Source: Gammaproteobacteria bacterium
GTDB lineage: Bacteria; Pseudomonadota; Gammaproteobacteria; Chromatiales; Chromatiaceae
Assembly: GCA_021773975.1 (NCBI GenBank)
Contig: JAJFJN010000055.1
Location: forward strand, 1 to 37,065
Direction of reading: 5' to 3'
DNA length: 37,065 nt
Below the pieces are notes generated by a model. The model was not told the DNA's origin. It worked only from the letters and a program-made list of their open reading frames with translations, and made no database searches. Shown here in pieces: positions 16,091 through 25,645 of this stretch (position 1 is the stretch's first letter; every line of letters starts with the position of its first letter). The translations under genes and the position numbers were made by a program.

Positions 16091-18445
16091 ATGGACAATC
16101 TAAATCTAAATATTCAGCCACCAGACTTTAAATTCCAACAAGTCATAGGGCAATGCAGAGATCTTACCCTTATCAAACTCTCTGCCCTGATTAACGAAAT
16201 GTACAACCATGCTGAACCGGCACTGCTCGAATTTGCAGATAAAGCAGAAAGTAATGCTATTCGGAGCCTTTTTATTGAAGCATCTCTAAATGTGCGAAAC
16301 AAACGTTCACTTGTTGAACAGACTTTCCAAAAAAAGATTTCAAAAGGATATGCAAATTTCCTGCATAAGAACCCCTCAATAGTTGAAGAGAGTGCACCTG
16401 AACCACCTCAGCACACACAATGGTCACTTGTTGACAAAACCGACCTCGAAGATGGCATTGCCCTACAAAAGATCACCTATAAAACAAATAATATCTACTA
16501 CAAAGAGATCTATGCCTATACCCAACGAATGACCCTTATCCAGGGTGGGAAAAAACTGGCTGACCAAGATTTACCTACTAGTCCTCTCCACATCATGAAT
16601 GCATTCAAAAGCGCCATCTCAACAATTGAGATTGATAGCCGCACCAAGATCATTATGTATGTGCTTTTTGAAAAGTATGTCATGAAAAATATAGGTAGCG
16701 TCTATGATGAGTGCAATGCACTTCTGATTGAAGCGGGCATTTTTCCTAATCTAAAACCCATCATTAATATAAACACTACTGAACCTGAAAAGGAGCATCC
16801 ACTAACAAAACCGGAGGCCCCTTCATCTCATAATAACCAGCCAGCAACAAGGACCGATAAAAATGCCACACCATCGGTAGCCAATCAAAAAGAGACAGGG
16901 GCAACAACCAAATCTGGAACTGAAGCTGAAGCTGAAACACTCAGTTCAGAGTTATTAAATGCAATAAGTTCGCTGCTCATTAGCCACAGGCAAAATGCCC
17001 CTGAATATGCCCCATCAACACCCACTCCAGGTTCTGCACCCATTGAGATGGCTAGCAAAGCTACTCTGCTACAAAAAATTAACAGCATACAGCCGTCCAT
17101 CAGTAACACAGCAGCTATAGCGACTAATGCAACCATCTCACCAACAAATAGTTCACAGCACGCATCTATTCCAAAGCTGGAAGTTGATCAGGTTTTCATC
17201 GAGGGATTACGTAACGCATTAACTGAAGAACGAAACAAACTCTTTGATGGCGTCGAGCGACGCAGGATACCAACCGCCGACATGAATACCATCGAGCTGG
17301 TTGGAATGCTTTTTGAACAGATGCTGGATGACCCCGTTTTACCCAATTCAGCAAAAGCCTTGCTTTGTCATTTGCATACACCCTATTTAAAAGCCGCCAT
17401 ACTGGATACAAACACACTCACATCAGAAGACCATCCAACCCAACAATTGATGAACCTGATGATTCGTGTGGGGAGCCAATGGATAGATGAGATGAATCTC
17501 GATTTTGGCATCTATGCTCATCTACGGGAAATTATCGACTCCATTCTGGCTAATTTCGAAGAAAATTTACACATATTTGAAGATTTGCATAATGAACTGC
17601 AAGCACATGCAGCCAAACTTGAACAAAAATCAAATGCTATTGAAAAACGATCTCAGGAAGCCGCTAAAGGCAGAGATAAATTTGAAAAAGCACGAGCCAT
17701 GGCAATACAAACCATCAAAGATTGCACAGAATCACACCCGCAACTTCCTGATATTGTCCTGCAATTTTTCAAACGCTCATGGACAGACAAACTGATCCTG
17801 ATTATCTTGCGTGATCCCAATTTTAAAGATTCTGAGATATGGCGTGTAAGTCTACAGATTATCGATGAAATACTTGTGCTTCTATATGCTGAAGCGGACG
17901 ATAAAGAGAGCATACCGTTTCGCAAACGACTTGATGCATTGCACAAAAACATTGAACACAGTCTATCTACTCTAGGAAACTATCACCAAGTAGATATCGA
18001 TACTTTATTTAAGCTGCTAAATGGCTCACTTACCGCAGAAGAGGAAAAACATGCCGCTGAAACAAGCATAACCACGCCTGAAAGCACTAAAGATTCATTA
18101 GAAATTGATTCTCAAATACTCACCTTCTCTGATGAAGAACTCGAAATGTTACAAACGCTGGAAAATACTAAATGTGGCACTTGGTTTGAGTATTTAATCA
18201 ATGGACGCAAAGGCAAACGACGCGTCAAACTCTCTTGGTACAGCCCTGTAACCAAAAAGTATATGTTTGTCGATCACAATGGCATCCAGGCCACCGTCAT
18301 GTCAGCTCATGTTCTTGTACAAGATCTCTGCAGTGGCAATGCACGCATACTAGGGCGCACTCAGATTCCTTTTGTCAGCCAGGCATATAGAGTAATAAAA
18401 GACAAACTACAAAAAAGCCTTAATGCGCAACCCGCTACAAATTGA
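16091..18445 (+). CDS. DUF1631 family protein with PilZ-like C-terminus
   Basis: The protein has 784 residues, the usual size for this family. The N-terminal half (about 1-215) is alpha-helical with the ALLEFADKAESNAIRSLFIEA pattern region near 40-60. A Ser/Thr/Pro-rich low-complexity stretch (about 225-350) follows, then a second helical part (about 365-650). The C-terminus (about 695-784, WFEYLINGRKGKRRVKLSWY then KKYMFVDHNG) resembles the PilZ-like beta barrel that closes these proteins. The function is unknown; the tail and the PilZ gene downstream suggest a link to cyclic di-GMP. No signal peptide or membrane helix is visible, so it should be cytoplasmic. Confidence 0.85.
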   Translation: MDNLNLNIQPPDFKFQQVIGQCRDLTLIKLSALINEMYNHAEPALLEFADKAESNAIRSLFIEASLNVRNKRSLVEQTFQKKISKGYANFLHKNPSIVEESAPEPPQHTQWSLVDKTDLEDGIALQKITYKTNNIYYKEIYAYTQRMTLIQGGKKLADQDLPTSPLHIMNAFKSAISTIEIDSRTKIIMYVLFEKYVMKNIGSVYDECNALLIEAGIFPNLKPIININTTEPEKEHPLTKPEAPSSHNNQPATRTDKNATPSVANQKETGATTKSGTEAEAETLSSELLNAISSLLISHRQNAPEYAPSTPTPGSAPIEMASKATLLQKINSIQPSISNTAAIATNATISPTNSSQHASIPKLEVDQVFIEGLRNALTEERNKLFDGVERRRIPTADMNTIELVGMLFEQMLDDPVLPNSAKALLCHLHTPYLKAAILDTNTLTSEDHPTQQLMNLMIRVGSQWIDEMNLDFGIYAHLREIIDSILANFEENLHIFEDLHNELQAHAAKLEQKSNAIEKRSQEAAKGRDKFEKARAMAIQTIKDCTESHPQLPDIVLQFFKRSWTDKLILIILRDPNFKDSEIWRVSLQIIDEILVLLYAEADDKESIPFRKRLDALHKNIEHSLSTLGNYHQVDIDTLFKLLNGSLTAEEEKHAAETSITTPESTKDSLEIDSQILTFSDEELEMLQTLENTKCGTWFEYLINGRKGKRRVKLSWYSPVTKKYMFVDHNGIQATVMSAHVLVQDLCSGNARILGRTQIPFVSQAYRVIKDKLQKSLNAQPATN

Positions 18446-18497
18446 CATCTGAAAAAAGATTAATCAGCAACACTAAAATATTTAGAGCATATTCACC

Positions 18498-18833
18498 ATG
18501 CAAAACAAACGAATTGGCATCAGAAAACGCCCCAATGAAAGTATCGCTATCTTTGATGTCAATACCGGACATGCAGTCGGTCACTTAGCAAACATAAGCA
18601 TGGGCGGTCTAATGCTGGTTGGCCAGATCTCTACTGCGCCGGGTTCACTATTCCAGCTAAAAATCCCATTACCAATGCCAATACATGGCACGAGCACCGT
18701 TGAATTTGGTGCAGAAAGTCTATGGTGCCTGCGAGCAAAAGAGACCAGCCGCTACTGGACTGGACTACAAATCATTGATATTTCAGATTCCGCATCTAAA
18801 ACTATTGCAGCCCTTATTTCTGGTTGGCATTAA
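18498..18833 (+). CDS. PilZ domain protein, probable cyclic di-GMP receptor
   Basis: The protein has 111 residues and is a single PilZ domain. Both ligand-binding motifs are present: RIGIR (R5 and R9, the RxxxR motif) and NISMGG (the [D/N]xSxxG motif). The barrel continues through GSLFQLKIPLPMP and AESLWCLRAKE to YWTGLQIIDIS. PilZ domains change partner activity on binding cyclic di-GMP, for example in motility and exopolysaccharide control. It lies 52 bases after the DUF1631 gene in the same direction and may share its transcript. Confidence 0.9.
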   Translation: MQNKRIGIRKRPNESIAIFDVNTGHAVGHLANISMGGLMLVGQISTAPGSLFQLKIPLPMPIHGTSTVEFGAESLWCLRAKETSRYWTGLQIIDISDSASKTIAALISGWH

Positions 18834-18923
18834 TCACCATTACAGAGTGAACCAATTAGCATCCTCAACCTCTAATCATTCAAAATATACAGGCTGTATA
18901 ACAGCATGATTTTGGAGCAAAAA

Positions 18924-19376
18924 ATGAAAGCAAAAGTTACTATTGCCATCCTTATATCACTCACACTATTAGTTGGTTGCCAGGAACCCACAAAACGAGA
19001 GACAGGCACAGTGCTTGGTGGTGTTGCTGGTGGCGTGCTTGGTAACCAGGTAGGCAAAGGGTCTGGCCGTACAGCAGCCGTTATTGTAGGAACCTTAATA
19101 GGCGCATTTGTAGGCAGCTCTATTGGCGAGCAAATGGATGAGAACGACCGCTACCGCGCTCAGCAATCACTGGAAACAGCACCCACCAACCAACGCACCA
19201 GATGGAAAAACCCAGATACAGAAAATGAATACACGGTAACACCAACCAGAACCTACGAAACCTCCAGTGGCCCCTGCCGTGAATACACAACTGAAGCGAC
19301 CATCGATGGCAAAGAAGAGATCGTCTATGGCACAGCCTGTCGCCAGCCTGATGGTTCCTGGCAGGCAGCAAACTAA
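18924..19376 (+). CDS. Glycine-zipper 2TM lipoprotein (SlyB/17-kDa antigen-like)
   Basis: The protein has 150 residues from the ATG at 18924, preferred over the in-frame ATG at 18906 because GGAG stands 9 bases before it. The signal sequence ends in the lipobox LVGC (Cys18), so it should be a lipoprotein. Two glycine-zipper helices follow (GTVLGGVAGGVLGNQVG, then VIVGTLIGAFVGSSIGEQMD), and then a soluble tail with two Cys (PCREYTTEATIDG and YGTACRQPDGSW). Proteins of this type sit in the outer membrane and help envelope stability. The stop is 5 bases from the convergent rmuC stop. Confidence 0.88.
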   Translation: MKAKVTIAILISLTLLVGCQEPTKRETGTVLGGVAGGVLGNQVGKGSGRTAAVIVGTLIGAFVGSSIGEQMDENDRYRAQQSLETAPTNQRTRWKNPDTENEYTVTPTRTYETSSGPCREYTTEATIDGKEEIVYGTACRQPDGSWQAAN

Positions 19377-19381
19377 TACAG

Positions 19382-20743
19382 CTATGTGTCTGCGCCTGAC
19401 AATACCGCAGGCTCAGGCACATCTTCCAACTCCACCTTCTCAATCTTCTCAAATCGACTGGTTATCTTGCGTGCTGAGGTGTTAACCAGCTCAACATCCT
19501 TGTGGGCCTGGCTAATATGCAGGGATAGTTTCTCCATCCGATCCTGAAATCGGCTAAAATCCTTCGACAATGCCCCAAGATGCTGCTGAATGATGTGCAC
19601 CTGTTCACGGGTGGCTGCATCTTTTAACACCGCCCGTGCCGTCGTCAGAATCGCCATCATCGTAGTTGGCGAAACCATCCAAACCCGCCGCCTGTTGGCC
19701 TCTTCCACCAAGTCGGGAAAGTGAGCATGAATCTCGGCAAATACCGCCTCTGCTGGAATAAACATCATCGCCCCATCCGCTGTCTCTCCTGGCAGGATGT
19801 ACCTCTCGGCAATATCGTTTATATGCTTACGAATATCCTGTTTAAACTGCCTGCTCGCCTTCTCTCGATCACTATCTGCCAGTTGCAGATCTGTCATCCG
19901 CTGAAAACTTTCCAGGGTAAATTTCGCATCCACCCCAATGTTGCCAGTAGGCTCTGGCAGAAACAGCATGCAGTCCACTCGACGATCATTTTTGAGTTGG
20001 TATTGCAGTGCAAAACTATTCTCAGGCAACATATTGCGCACCAGCGCATTGAGTTGAACCTCACCAAAGGCTCCACGTGAACGCTTATCTGCCAACACCT
20101 CCTGCAAACTAACCACATTACTGGAGAGTTCGGTAATTCGCTTCTGCGCCTCATCAATGCGTGTTAGGTGCGTTAGTACCTGGGTGAAGGTTTCTGTCGT
20201 CTTTTCAAAACCCTCACTCAGCCGCTTATCTACCTGGCCACTAATCTCCTGCAATCGCTTATCCGTACTCTCGGTTAGTCCCTCTACCCTTTTTCCCAGA
20301 TCTTCAGTGTTGCGAACCAATACCTCATTGACCTCTTTTCCCACACTGATAATACCGTCATGCAACGCTTTCTGGAGCTGCTCACGTAGATCTGACAATG
20401 ACCGCTGCTGAACCAGACGACCATCTGCCATGCTCTCTGAGATTGTTTTCTGTAATGATTCAAATCGCCCTATCAAATCAGTTCGCAACTTAGCGGCATC
20501 TTCTGCCTGACACTTTTGAACATCAGCAAAACGTTGCTCCAAAGCTTTTTGATCATCTGCCAGCTCACGCCTGAATACGCGTTCCTGCTCTCGCAGCAGC
20601 TCCTCAATCCGAGCCAGCCCAGTCCCTTGATCAGCTTGCCCTTTGGTTGCCTGAGAGAAACGCAACCACATCAATACCACCAACCCCAGTATCAAAAAGC
20701 TCAGCAGAAGCAGTACAATAAGCAGACTATCTGTTTCAAACAT
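19382..20743 (-). CDS. rmuC: DNA recombination protein RmuC
   Basis: The protein has 453 residues (E. coli RmuC has 475). A membrane helix (about 8-27) is followed by a long coiled coil (about 35-200) and the conserved RmuC domain, with RGAFGEVQLNALVRNMLP (about 229-246), RVDCMLFLPE and the nuclease-like IGVDAKF strand, then AVFAEIHAHFPDLVE and PTTMMAIL. RmuC limits inversions at short inverted repeats in E. coli; a PD-(D/E)XK-type nuclease fold has been suggested. It is transcribed away from mtaB with 129 bases between the starts. Confidence 0.95.
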   Translation of the reverse strand: MFETDSLLIVLLLLSFLILGLVVLMWLRFSQATKGQADQGTGLARIEELLREQERVFRRELADDQKALEQRFADVQKCQAEDAAKLRTDLIGRFESLQKTISESMADGRLVQQRSLSDLREQLQKALHDGIISVGKEVNEVLVRNTEDLGKRVEGLTESTDKRLQEISGQVDKRLSEGFEKTTETFTQVLTHLTRIDEAQKRITELSSNVVSLQEVLADKRSRGAFGEVQLNALVRNMLPENSFALQYQLKNDRRVDCMLFLPEPTGNIGVDAKFTLESFQRMTDLQLADSDREKASRQFKQDIRKHINDIAERYILPGETADGAMMFIPAEAVFAEIHAHFPDLVEEANRRRVWMVSPTTMMAILTTARAVLKDAATREQVHIIQQHLGALSKDFSRFQDRMEKLSLHISQAHKDVELVNTSARKITSRFEKIEKVELEDVPEPAVLSGADT

Positions 20744-20872
20744 GCGGAAATACCACTCAAATTCTTAGATTTCGTGCATTATGACGCACCTTGTTATGCA
20801 ATACACTTGAAACGAACTGCAACCACAGCTACCTTTGCACCCCTTTTAAAATTATTCCCGACCCTTAATATT

Positions 20873-22156
20873 ATGCGTGTTCACCTAAAAACTCTTGGCT
20901 GTCGTCTTAATGAAGCAGAACTTGAAACCTGGAGCAGGGATTTTCAGGCCCTCGGCCATGAGTTAACCCAAGAGCTAAATGAAGCCGATCTGGTCGTAGT
21001 GAATACCTGTGCCGTAACAAGTGAAGCCGTACGTAAATCACGCCAGCTGATCCGTCGGGCACAACGCAATAATCCAACAGCCAAACTTGTGGTCAGCGGT
21101 TGCTATGCCTCTTTGGACCCTACCGATTCACCAGGTGTCGATCTGGTAATAAACAATCAAGATAAAGATAGATTGGTAGAGATCGTATCAAAACAGCTTA
21201 ATCTCCATGCCATGCCTGAGATGGCGACTGAACCCGGTGAAAACATACTGCTGGCTCGAGGTCGTCAACGGGCATTTATCAAGGTGCAAGATGGCTGTCG
21301 TTACCGCTGCACCTTCTGCATCGTTACGCTCGCTCGGGGAGAAGAACGCAGCCGACCCGCATCAGAAATAATTGATGAGATCAACGAGCTTCATGCTAGC
21401 GGTATGCATGAGGTGGTGCTCACAGGCGTACATATCGGTGGTTATGGAAGCGATATTGAGAGTGATCTCTTTCAGCTAATTCAAGTCTTACTTGAAGAGA
21501 CCACCATCCCACGCATACGGTTAGGTTCAGTCGAGCCTTGGGATCTACCTGAAAATTTCTGGTCACTGTTTGAAAACCGGCGACTCATGCCACACCTGCA
21601 TCTCCCCCTACAAAGTGGGGCAGATTCAGTACTACGTCGCATGGCACGCCGTTGCAGCACAGTAGATTTTCGACAACTTATTAAACTGGCAAGGCAGCGG
21701 GTGCCGAACCTCTGTATCACCACTGACATTATTGTGGGTTTTCCAGGTGAAACAGATGACGAATGGCAACAAACCCTAACATTTGTTGAGCAGATGAAAT
21801 TTAGCCATCTACACATCTTCAACTACTCAGCTCGTCCCGGCACAAAAGCAGCTGAGCTACCAGAGCATGTTGGTAGAGAGATTCAAAAGCAGCGCAGCCA
21901 AACTCTCCACACGTTAGGAGAACAACTAAAACAGGCGGCTCAGCAAGCAAACCTAGGACTGGAGTTTTCTGTTTTAATCGAAAGCAAAACGGGGAAAACG
22001 ATAGATGGGCAAGCGATATGGAGTGGATATACCCCTAATTTTCTTCGAGTGGTGTTACAGACTCCCGGTGAGTTAGTACTTGGGAATTGCATCCGCCAAG
22101 TCCGGTTGGAATCATTGTCTGATGAGGGTAATCAAATCCGCGCCACTTTGGTTTAA
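20873..22156 (+). CDS. mtaB: tRNA t6A37 methylthiotransferase MtaB
   Basis: MtaB adds a methylthio group to t6A at position 37 of ANN-decoding tRNAs. The protein has 427 residues from the ATG at 20873; the frame is open further upstream into rmuC, but family likeness starts exactly here (MRVHLKTLGCRLNEAELE). The N-terminal iron-sulfur site has C10, C46 (NTCAVTSEA) and C77 (VSGCYAS). The radical SAM motif is CRYRCTFC (C142, C146, C149). A TRAM-like C-terminal domain follows. The stop overlaps by 4 bases the stop of the convergent small gene. Confidence 0.95.
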   Translation: MRVHLKTLGCRLNEAELETWSRDFQALGHELTQELNEADLVVVNTCAVTSEAVRKSRQLIRRAQRNNPTAKLVVSGCYASLDPTDSPGVDLVINNQDKDRLVEIVSKQLNLHAMPEMATEPGENILLARGRQRAFIKVQDGCRYRCTFCIVTLARGEERSRPASEIIDEINELHASGMHEVVLTGVHIGGYGSDIESDLFQLIQVLLEETTIPRIRLGSVEPWDLPENFWSLFENRRLMPHLHLPLQSGADSVLRRMARRCSTVDFRQLIKLARQRVPNLCITTDIIVGFPGETDDEWQQTLTFVEQMKFSHLHIFNYSARPGTKAAELPEHVGREIQKQRSQTLHTLGEQLKQAAQQANLGLEFSVLIESKTGKTIDGQAIWSGYTPNFLRVVLQTPGELVLGNCIRQVRLESLSDEGNQIRATLV

Positions 22157-22527
22157 AGCGGCACGCCCATCTCTAGCTCTACTAATAAAAAGAGCAATTC
22201 ATTCGCAAACAGATTTGAACCATCAGCAGCACATCCCAAACGTCCCTGCTCAACACGATGCCGTAGCGCAGCCAAAAACGTCTCTTCAGGCTCCCACTGT
22301 CCCGTCAAAAGCCCCATTGAATCATGACTGGCATTGACTTCATACAGCACCCCACCCTTGCGAACCAAGACAAAAGCTTCACCACCCAGTTCGTCATGTA
22401 TGTAGGTCGCCAGCAGAATAGTCACATTTGCCAACTCGTTTCCCAGTAGCCCAAACTCCTTTTTTAACTGCTCCGCGTCACACCCATGCCACTCATTAAG
22501 AAAAACAGTGTTCTGGTAAGTACCCAT
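22153..22527 (-). CDS. Small conserved-looking protein of unknown function
   Basis: The protein has 124 residues from the ATG at 22527; an in-frame TTG two codons earlier is less likely. No signal or membrane segment is visible. The centre reads FVLVRKGGVLYEVNASHDSM, then GLLTGQWEPEETFLAALRHR. I recall a small bacterial and phage family with the L-Y-E-V-N-x-S-H and G-Q-W-E-P-E-E-T signature, but it has no assigned function that I know. The codon pattern and clean frame suggest a real gene. It shares 4 bases with the mtaB stop, tail to tail. Confidence 0.6.
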   Translation of the reverse strand: MGTYQNTVFLNEWHGCDAEQLKKEFGLLGNELANVTILLATYIHDELGGEAFVLVRKGGVLYEVNASHDSMGLLTGQWEPEETFLAALRHRVEQGRLGCAADGSNLFANELLFLLVELEMGVPL

Positions 22528-22705
22528 TATCAATCCATAAACCTAAATTATCAGTTAAACCTACTACAAACGATCAAGACACTGAATCTAACGAACTTCT
22601 CATAATATTTCGAACTCACCGTATAAGTGATATACCTTCGTCCAAAATAATTCGATAAGCTCACTATCTTCTACATTTAGATAGCTCTCGCTACAGATCA
22701 ACTGG

Positions 22706-23524
22706 TTAATTTAGCTTAAACGTCGCCCATATCGGGCAGTGATCTGAAGGTTTTTCCATACTTCTAATATCGTAGGCTATTCCGGCATCAGTACAAAGCT
22801 CCATTAATGGTTTTGTTGCAAGAATCAGATCAATACGCAATCCTCGTTTAGGTTCACGTTCAAATCCACGGCTACGGTAATCAAACCAGCTAAACTGGTC
22901 ATCAATTTCAGGATGTAATTCACGATAGGTATCCAACAGCCCCCAATCCATCAGCTTCTGCAACCATTCCCGCTCTTCAGGCAAAAAACAACATTTGCCT
23001 TCTCGCAACCAGCGTTTGGCATTAGGTGCACCAATACCAATATCGATATCTAAAGGTGCAACATTCACATCCCCCATCACCAACAGCTTGTCATTTGGGG
23101 TAAATTGTTCTTCAAGAAGTGTTAATAGATCAGCATAAAAACGGCGTTTATTGGGGTATTTTGTCTCATGCGCAGAATTTTCCCCCTGAGGGAAATAGCC
23201 ATTGATGACGGTAATCTCTTCACCTGACTGGGTGGCAAATGTGCCTGCAATTAATCGCCGCTGAGCATCTTCTTCATCTGTCGAGAACCCTCGCTTTACC
23301 GACAGCAGTTGCTGCTTTGATAACAGTGCAACACCGTAATGCCCCTTCTGGCCATGGTAAGCCGCGTTATAACCCAGCTCCTCTATTGCCGCCTCAGGGA
23401 ACTCAACATCCTGCACCTTTGTCTCTTGGATGCCGATAATATCTGGAGCGTATTTCTCTTTAAGCGCTAACAGCTGATGGGGACGAGCACGAATGCCATT
23501 GGTATTGAATGAGACAATTTTCAT
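22706..23524 (-). CDS. xthA: Exodeoxyribonuclease III
   Basis: XthA is the main AP endonuclease and a 3'-5' exonuclease of base-excision repair. The protein has 272 residues (E. coli 268). The fold of the endonuclease/exonuclease/phosphatase family is marked by MKIVSFNTNGIRARPHQL, the metal ligand Glu34 in IGIQETKV, YHGQKGHYGVALLSK, MGDVNVAP, and the C-terminal SDHCPIWATF with the catalytic Asp-His. All key residues are present. It lies 26 bases before the small exported-protein gene's stop-to-start boundary on the same strand, so the two may be co-transcribed. Confidence 0.95.
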   Translation of the reverse strand: MKIVSFNTNGIRARPHQLLALKEKYAPDIIGIQETKVQDVEFPEAAIEELGYNAAYHGQKGHYGVALLSKQQLLSVKRGFSTDEEDAQRRLIAGTFATQSGEEITVINGYFPQGENSAHETKYPNKRRFYADLLTLLEEQFTPNDKLLVMGDVNVAPLDIDIGIGAPNAKRWLREGKCCFLPEEREWLQKLMDWGLLDTYRELHPEIDDQFSWFDYRSRGFEREPKRGLRIDLILATKPLMELCTDAGIAYDIRSMEKPSDHCPIWATFKLN

Positions 23525-23550
23525 TTTTATAGATGCTGCAAAGCAATCAG

Positions 23551-23922
23551 CTACTTTGCTTCACTTTGCTCCAGTTTTGAAAGTAATTTGATTAACGACA
23601 TAGATGCTGTAAAAAAATCGTCGGTTCGATGCTCATCACAATAGAGCTGAATCCGTCGCATCGCTCCGGGTATCTCAACGCCACGCAACGCATCTTTACC
23701 CATTGCCAGATTTAGCCCAGAAACAAATCCCGTCAGCCAATCCCGATAGTGTAGATACTGTTCAATTTTATCTTCCAGACCCGCATCCCAACCTTCATAA
23801 GCCTCAAGATATGCCTCACATGGCTTTACACCATAACCCAATACTTGGGCAGGCTCTGCGTAAACAGGGGCCAAGCAAAATTGAAGAAAAAGCAGTAGTA
23901 ATATTTGTTTGATGAAAGACAC
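23551..23922 (-). CDS. Small exported protein with two cysteines
   Basis: The protein has 123 residues. A signal peptide (about 1-22, ILLLLFLQFCLAPVYA) precedes a mature helical part with one Cys near the start (KPCEAYLEAYEGWD) and one late (IQLYCDEHRTDDFFTAS), which could form a disulfide. The DWLTGFVSGLNLA segment and the spacing of the cysteines recall Rap1a/Tai-like small periplasmic proteins, but this is a weak likeness. It is upstream of xthA on the same strand. Its function is unknown. Confidence 0.7.
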   Translation of the reverse strand: MSFIKQILLLLFLQFCLAPVYAEPAQVLGYGVKPCEAYLEAYEGWDAGLEDKIEQYLHYRDWLTGFVSGLNLAMGKDALRGVEIPGAMRRIQLYCDEHRTDDFFTASMSLIKLLSKLEQSEAK

Positions 23923-24204
23923 TTAATAAACCATTTTGATTTAGACAGCTAGCCTTATTGTGGCATAGCAGCGCCCTGGTATGCCAGCATCGCCAACAGA
24001 TAGATAAGTATAGAAAATCAATGAGAGAAAAGAAGAGAAATCAGTCTCGATTTCCACCCAAATGCGGCAGGCATGAGGGGGAAGGTGGAAACCAAGCAAG
24101 GCAGCCAACACGCCTGCCAAAGAGATCTCACTGCCATTTCGCGGAGTCGTGTAACTCAAAATAGCCCTATAAGTCATGCGGTCTATTGCCACATAGCAGA
24201 TTAT

Positions 24205-25551
24205 CTATAAATCAGGTGGTAAGAGTTGCTTTAAAGTTTGCTCGTGCAGGCTATCCTGCATGGATTGTTCTAGATTTTTAAATACGTTATCCACCCGCTC
24301 ATGCTGAGGTAACCGATCCAAATTGAAATAGCTGCTTTCATCAATACAGCGAACAGCTGAAATAACATCCTTAAGTTTCAAATCTTCTGGTGCTTGAGCC
24401 GGTAAAAAGCCAGGGGTAAATTCATCAGCATGCGCAAGTAACTCATCAGCTACCAAACATTTCAAAAGCGGCATGATGGCATCTACCGGCATTTGCAGGT
24501 GCTGCGCCAAAGCCTCTGCTGTCCAAGGCGGCTGTTTTTCATAAAAATTCTTGGCGATCAGCGCCATAATCATCAGGGCCAGTTTTTCCTTCAGCCGACA
24601 GCTCAATTGGGTATGGCGCTGTAGGGTGCAGTGTTCTGGATATTGGTGGTAAAAAGCGATGCTTGCACCAATAAGCAGAATGAGCCAGCTGAGCTGCATC
24701 CAAATCATAAAGACAATCAGTGATGCAAGTGCTGAATAGATTGCCGTGTATTGCCCAGAAGAAGCTACAAACGTGGCAAAACCCCAGCCTATACTCTCCC
24801 ACAAGAGACCTGCCACCAAGGCACCGATAAAAGCTGACTTCAGTTTTACCTTGGTATTGGGAACAAAGATGTAGACAAGGGCAAAAGCAACAATCACCAA
24901 TAAATAAGGGATCATTCGCCCACCAGCATGAATCAGACCGCCCAACACGGGGTAGGCCATCAGCTCCTGCACCAAACTGTGGTTAGTAATGGTAGCGGTG
25001 ATGCCAATGGCGGTAAAGATAAGCACCGGGCCAATCAGGATAATACTCAGATAGTTACTGAAGCGATTACTCAGCGGACGATTCTGGATTACTCGCCAGG
25101 TGTGGTTAAAAGCCCGCTCAATTTTCTGCACCAGAGAAACAGCCGTAAAGATGAGCATCGCCAAACCCACCGTGCCAAGCACACCCGCTTTTGTGTTCTC
25201 TACAAAGCTAATGATCTGTGTTGTGATTTCAGCACTTTTCTCACCCAGCGGAGTCAACATATTTAGCAACATAGGCTCTATCTGATTATGTACCCCAAAT
25301 CCCTTGAGCACCGAGAAGCTAACAGCAAGCAGCGGTATCATTGAGAGTAGCGTAGTGTACACAAGGCTCATAGAGCGCAGTGTAAGCTCCCCCCCCATCA
25401 GGTCGCGAACCACCAAATAAGCAATGCGTACAACACGAATCAGCCACCGCTTCAAGCGAGGGAGCTCAGACAGTTGCACATCCCATATAGCCCGCCTAGT
25501 TGTGACAGCAAACCGTGAGCCTTTCGAAACTGATTTAGTCATATAACTCAT
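24205..25551 (-). CDS. YihY/BrkB-family inner membrane protein
   Basis: The protein has 448 residues. The family start is clear: RDLMGGELTLRSMSLVYTTL, then SMIPLLAVSFSVLKGFG. Six membrane segments fall between about 70 and 320 (for example ILIGPVLIFTAIGITATI and FIGALVAGLLWESIGWGFAT). A soluble C-terminal part (about 330-448) looks like a winged helix, which the longer members of this family have. The family was once called ribonuclease BN by mistake and as BrkB was linked to serum resistance; its true function is not settled. No partner gene is coupled to it. Confidence 0.9.
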   Translation of the reverse strand: MSYMTKSVSKGSRFAVTTRRAIWDVQLSELPRLKRWLIRVVRIAYLVVRDLMGGELTLRSMSLVYTTLLSMIPLLAVSFSVLKGFGVHNQIEPMLLNMLTPLGEKSAEITTQIISFVENTKAGVLGTVGLAMLIFTAVSLVQKIERAFNHTWRVIQNRPLSNRFSNYLSIILIGPVLIFTAIGITATITNHSLVQELMAYPVLGGLIHAGGRMIPYLLVIVAFALVYIFVPNTKVKLKSAFIGALVAGLLWESIGWGFATFVASSGQYTAIYSALASLIVFMIWMQLSWLILLIGASIAFYHQYPEHCTLQRHTQLSCRLKEKLALMIMALIAKNFYEKQPPWTAEALAQHLQMPVDAIMPLLKCLVADELLAHADEFTPGFLPAQAPEDLKLKDVISAVRCIDESSYFNLDRLPQHERVDNVFKNLEQSMQDSLHEQTLKQLLPPDL

Positions 25552-25645
25552 TGCTCTCTGACAAACTCATACCTTATTTGCACAATCACAGTCAACAACC
25601 CCATTAAGTCATATCAAGCTAATTACATACGCAATGAACCTGCCA

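Noticed and set aside
20516-20872. N-terminal extension of mtaB
   Set aside because: The extra codons overlap rmuC on the other strand and have no family likeness; MtaB proteins start at the MRVHLKTLGC position.
23941-24192. 83-codon minus-strand frame between the exported protein and yihY
   Set aside because: No ribosome binding site, no clear domain and a mixed composition; the 282-base gap holds nothing else I can support.
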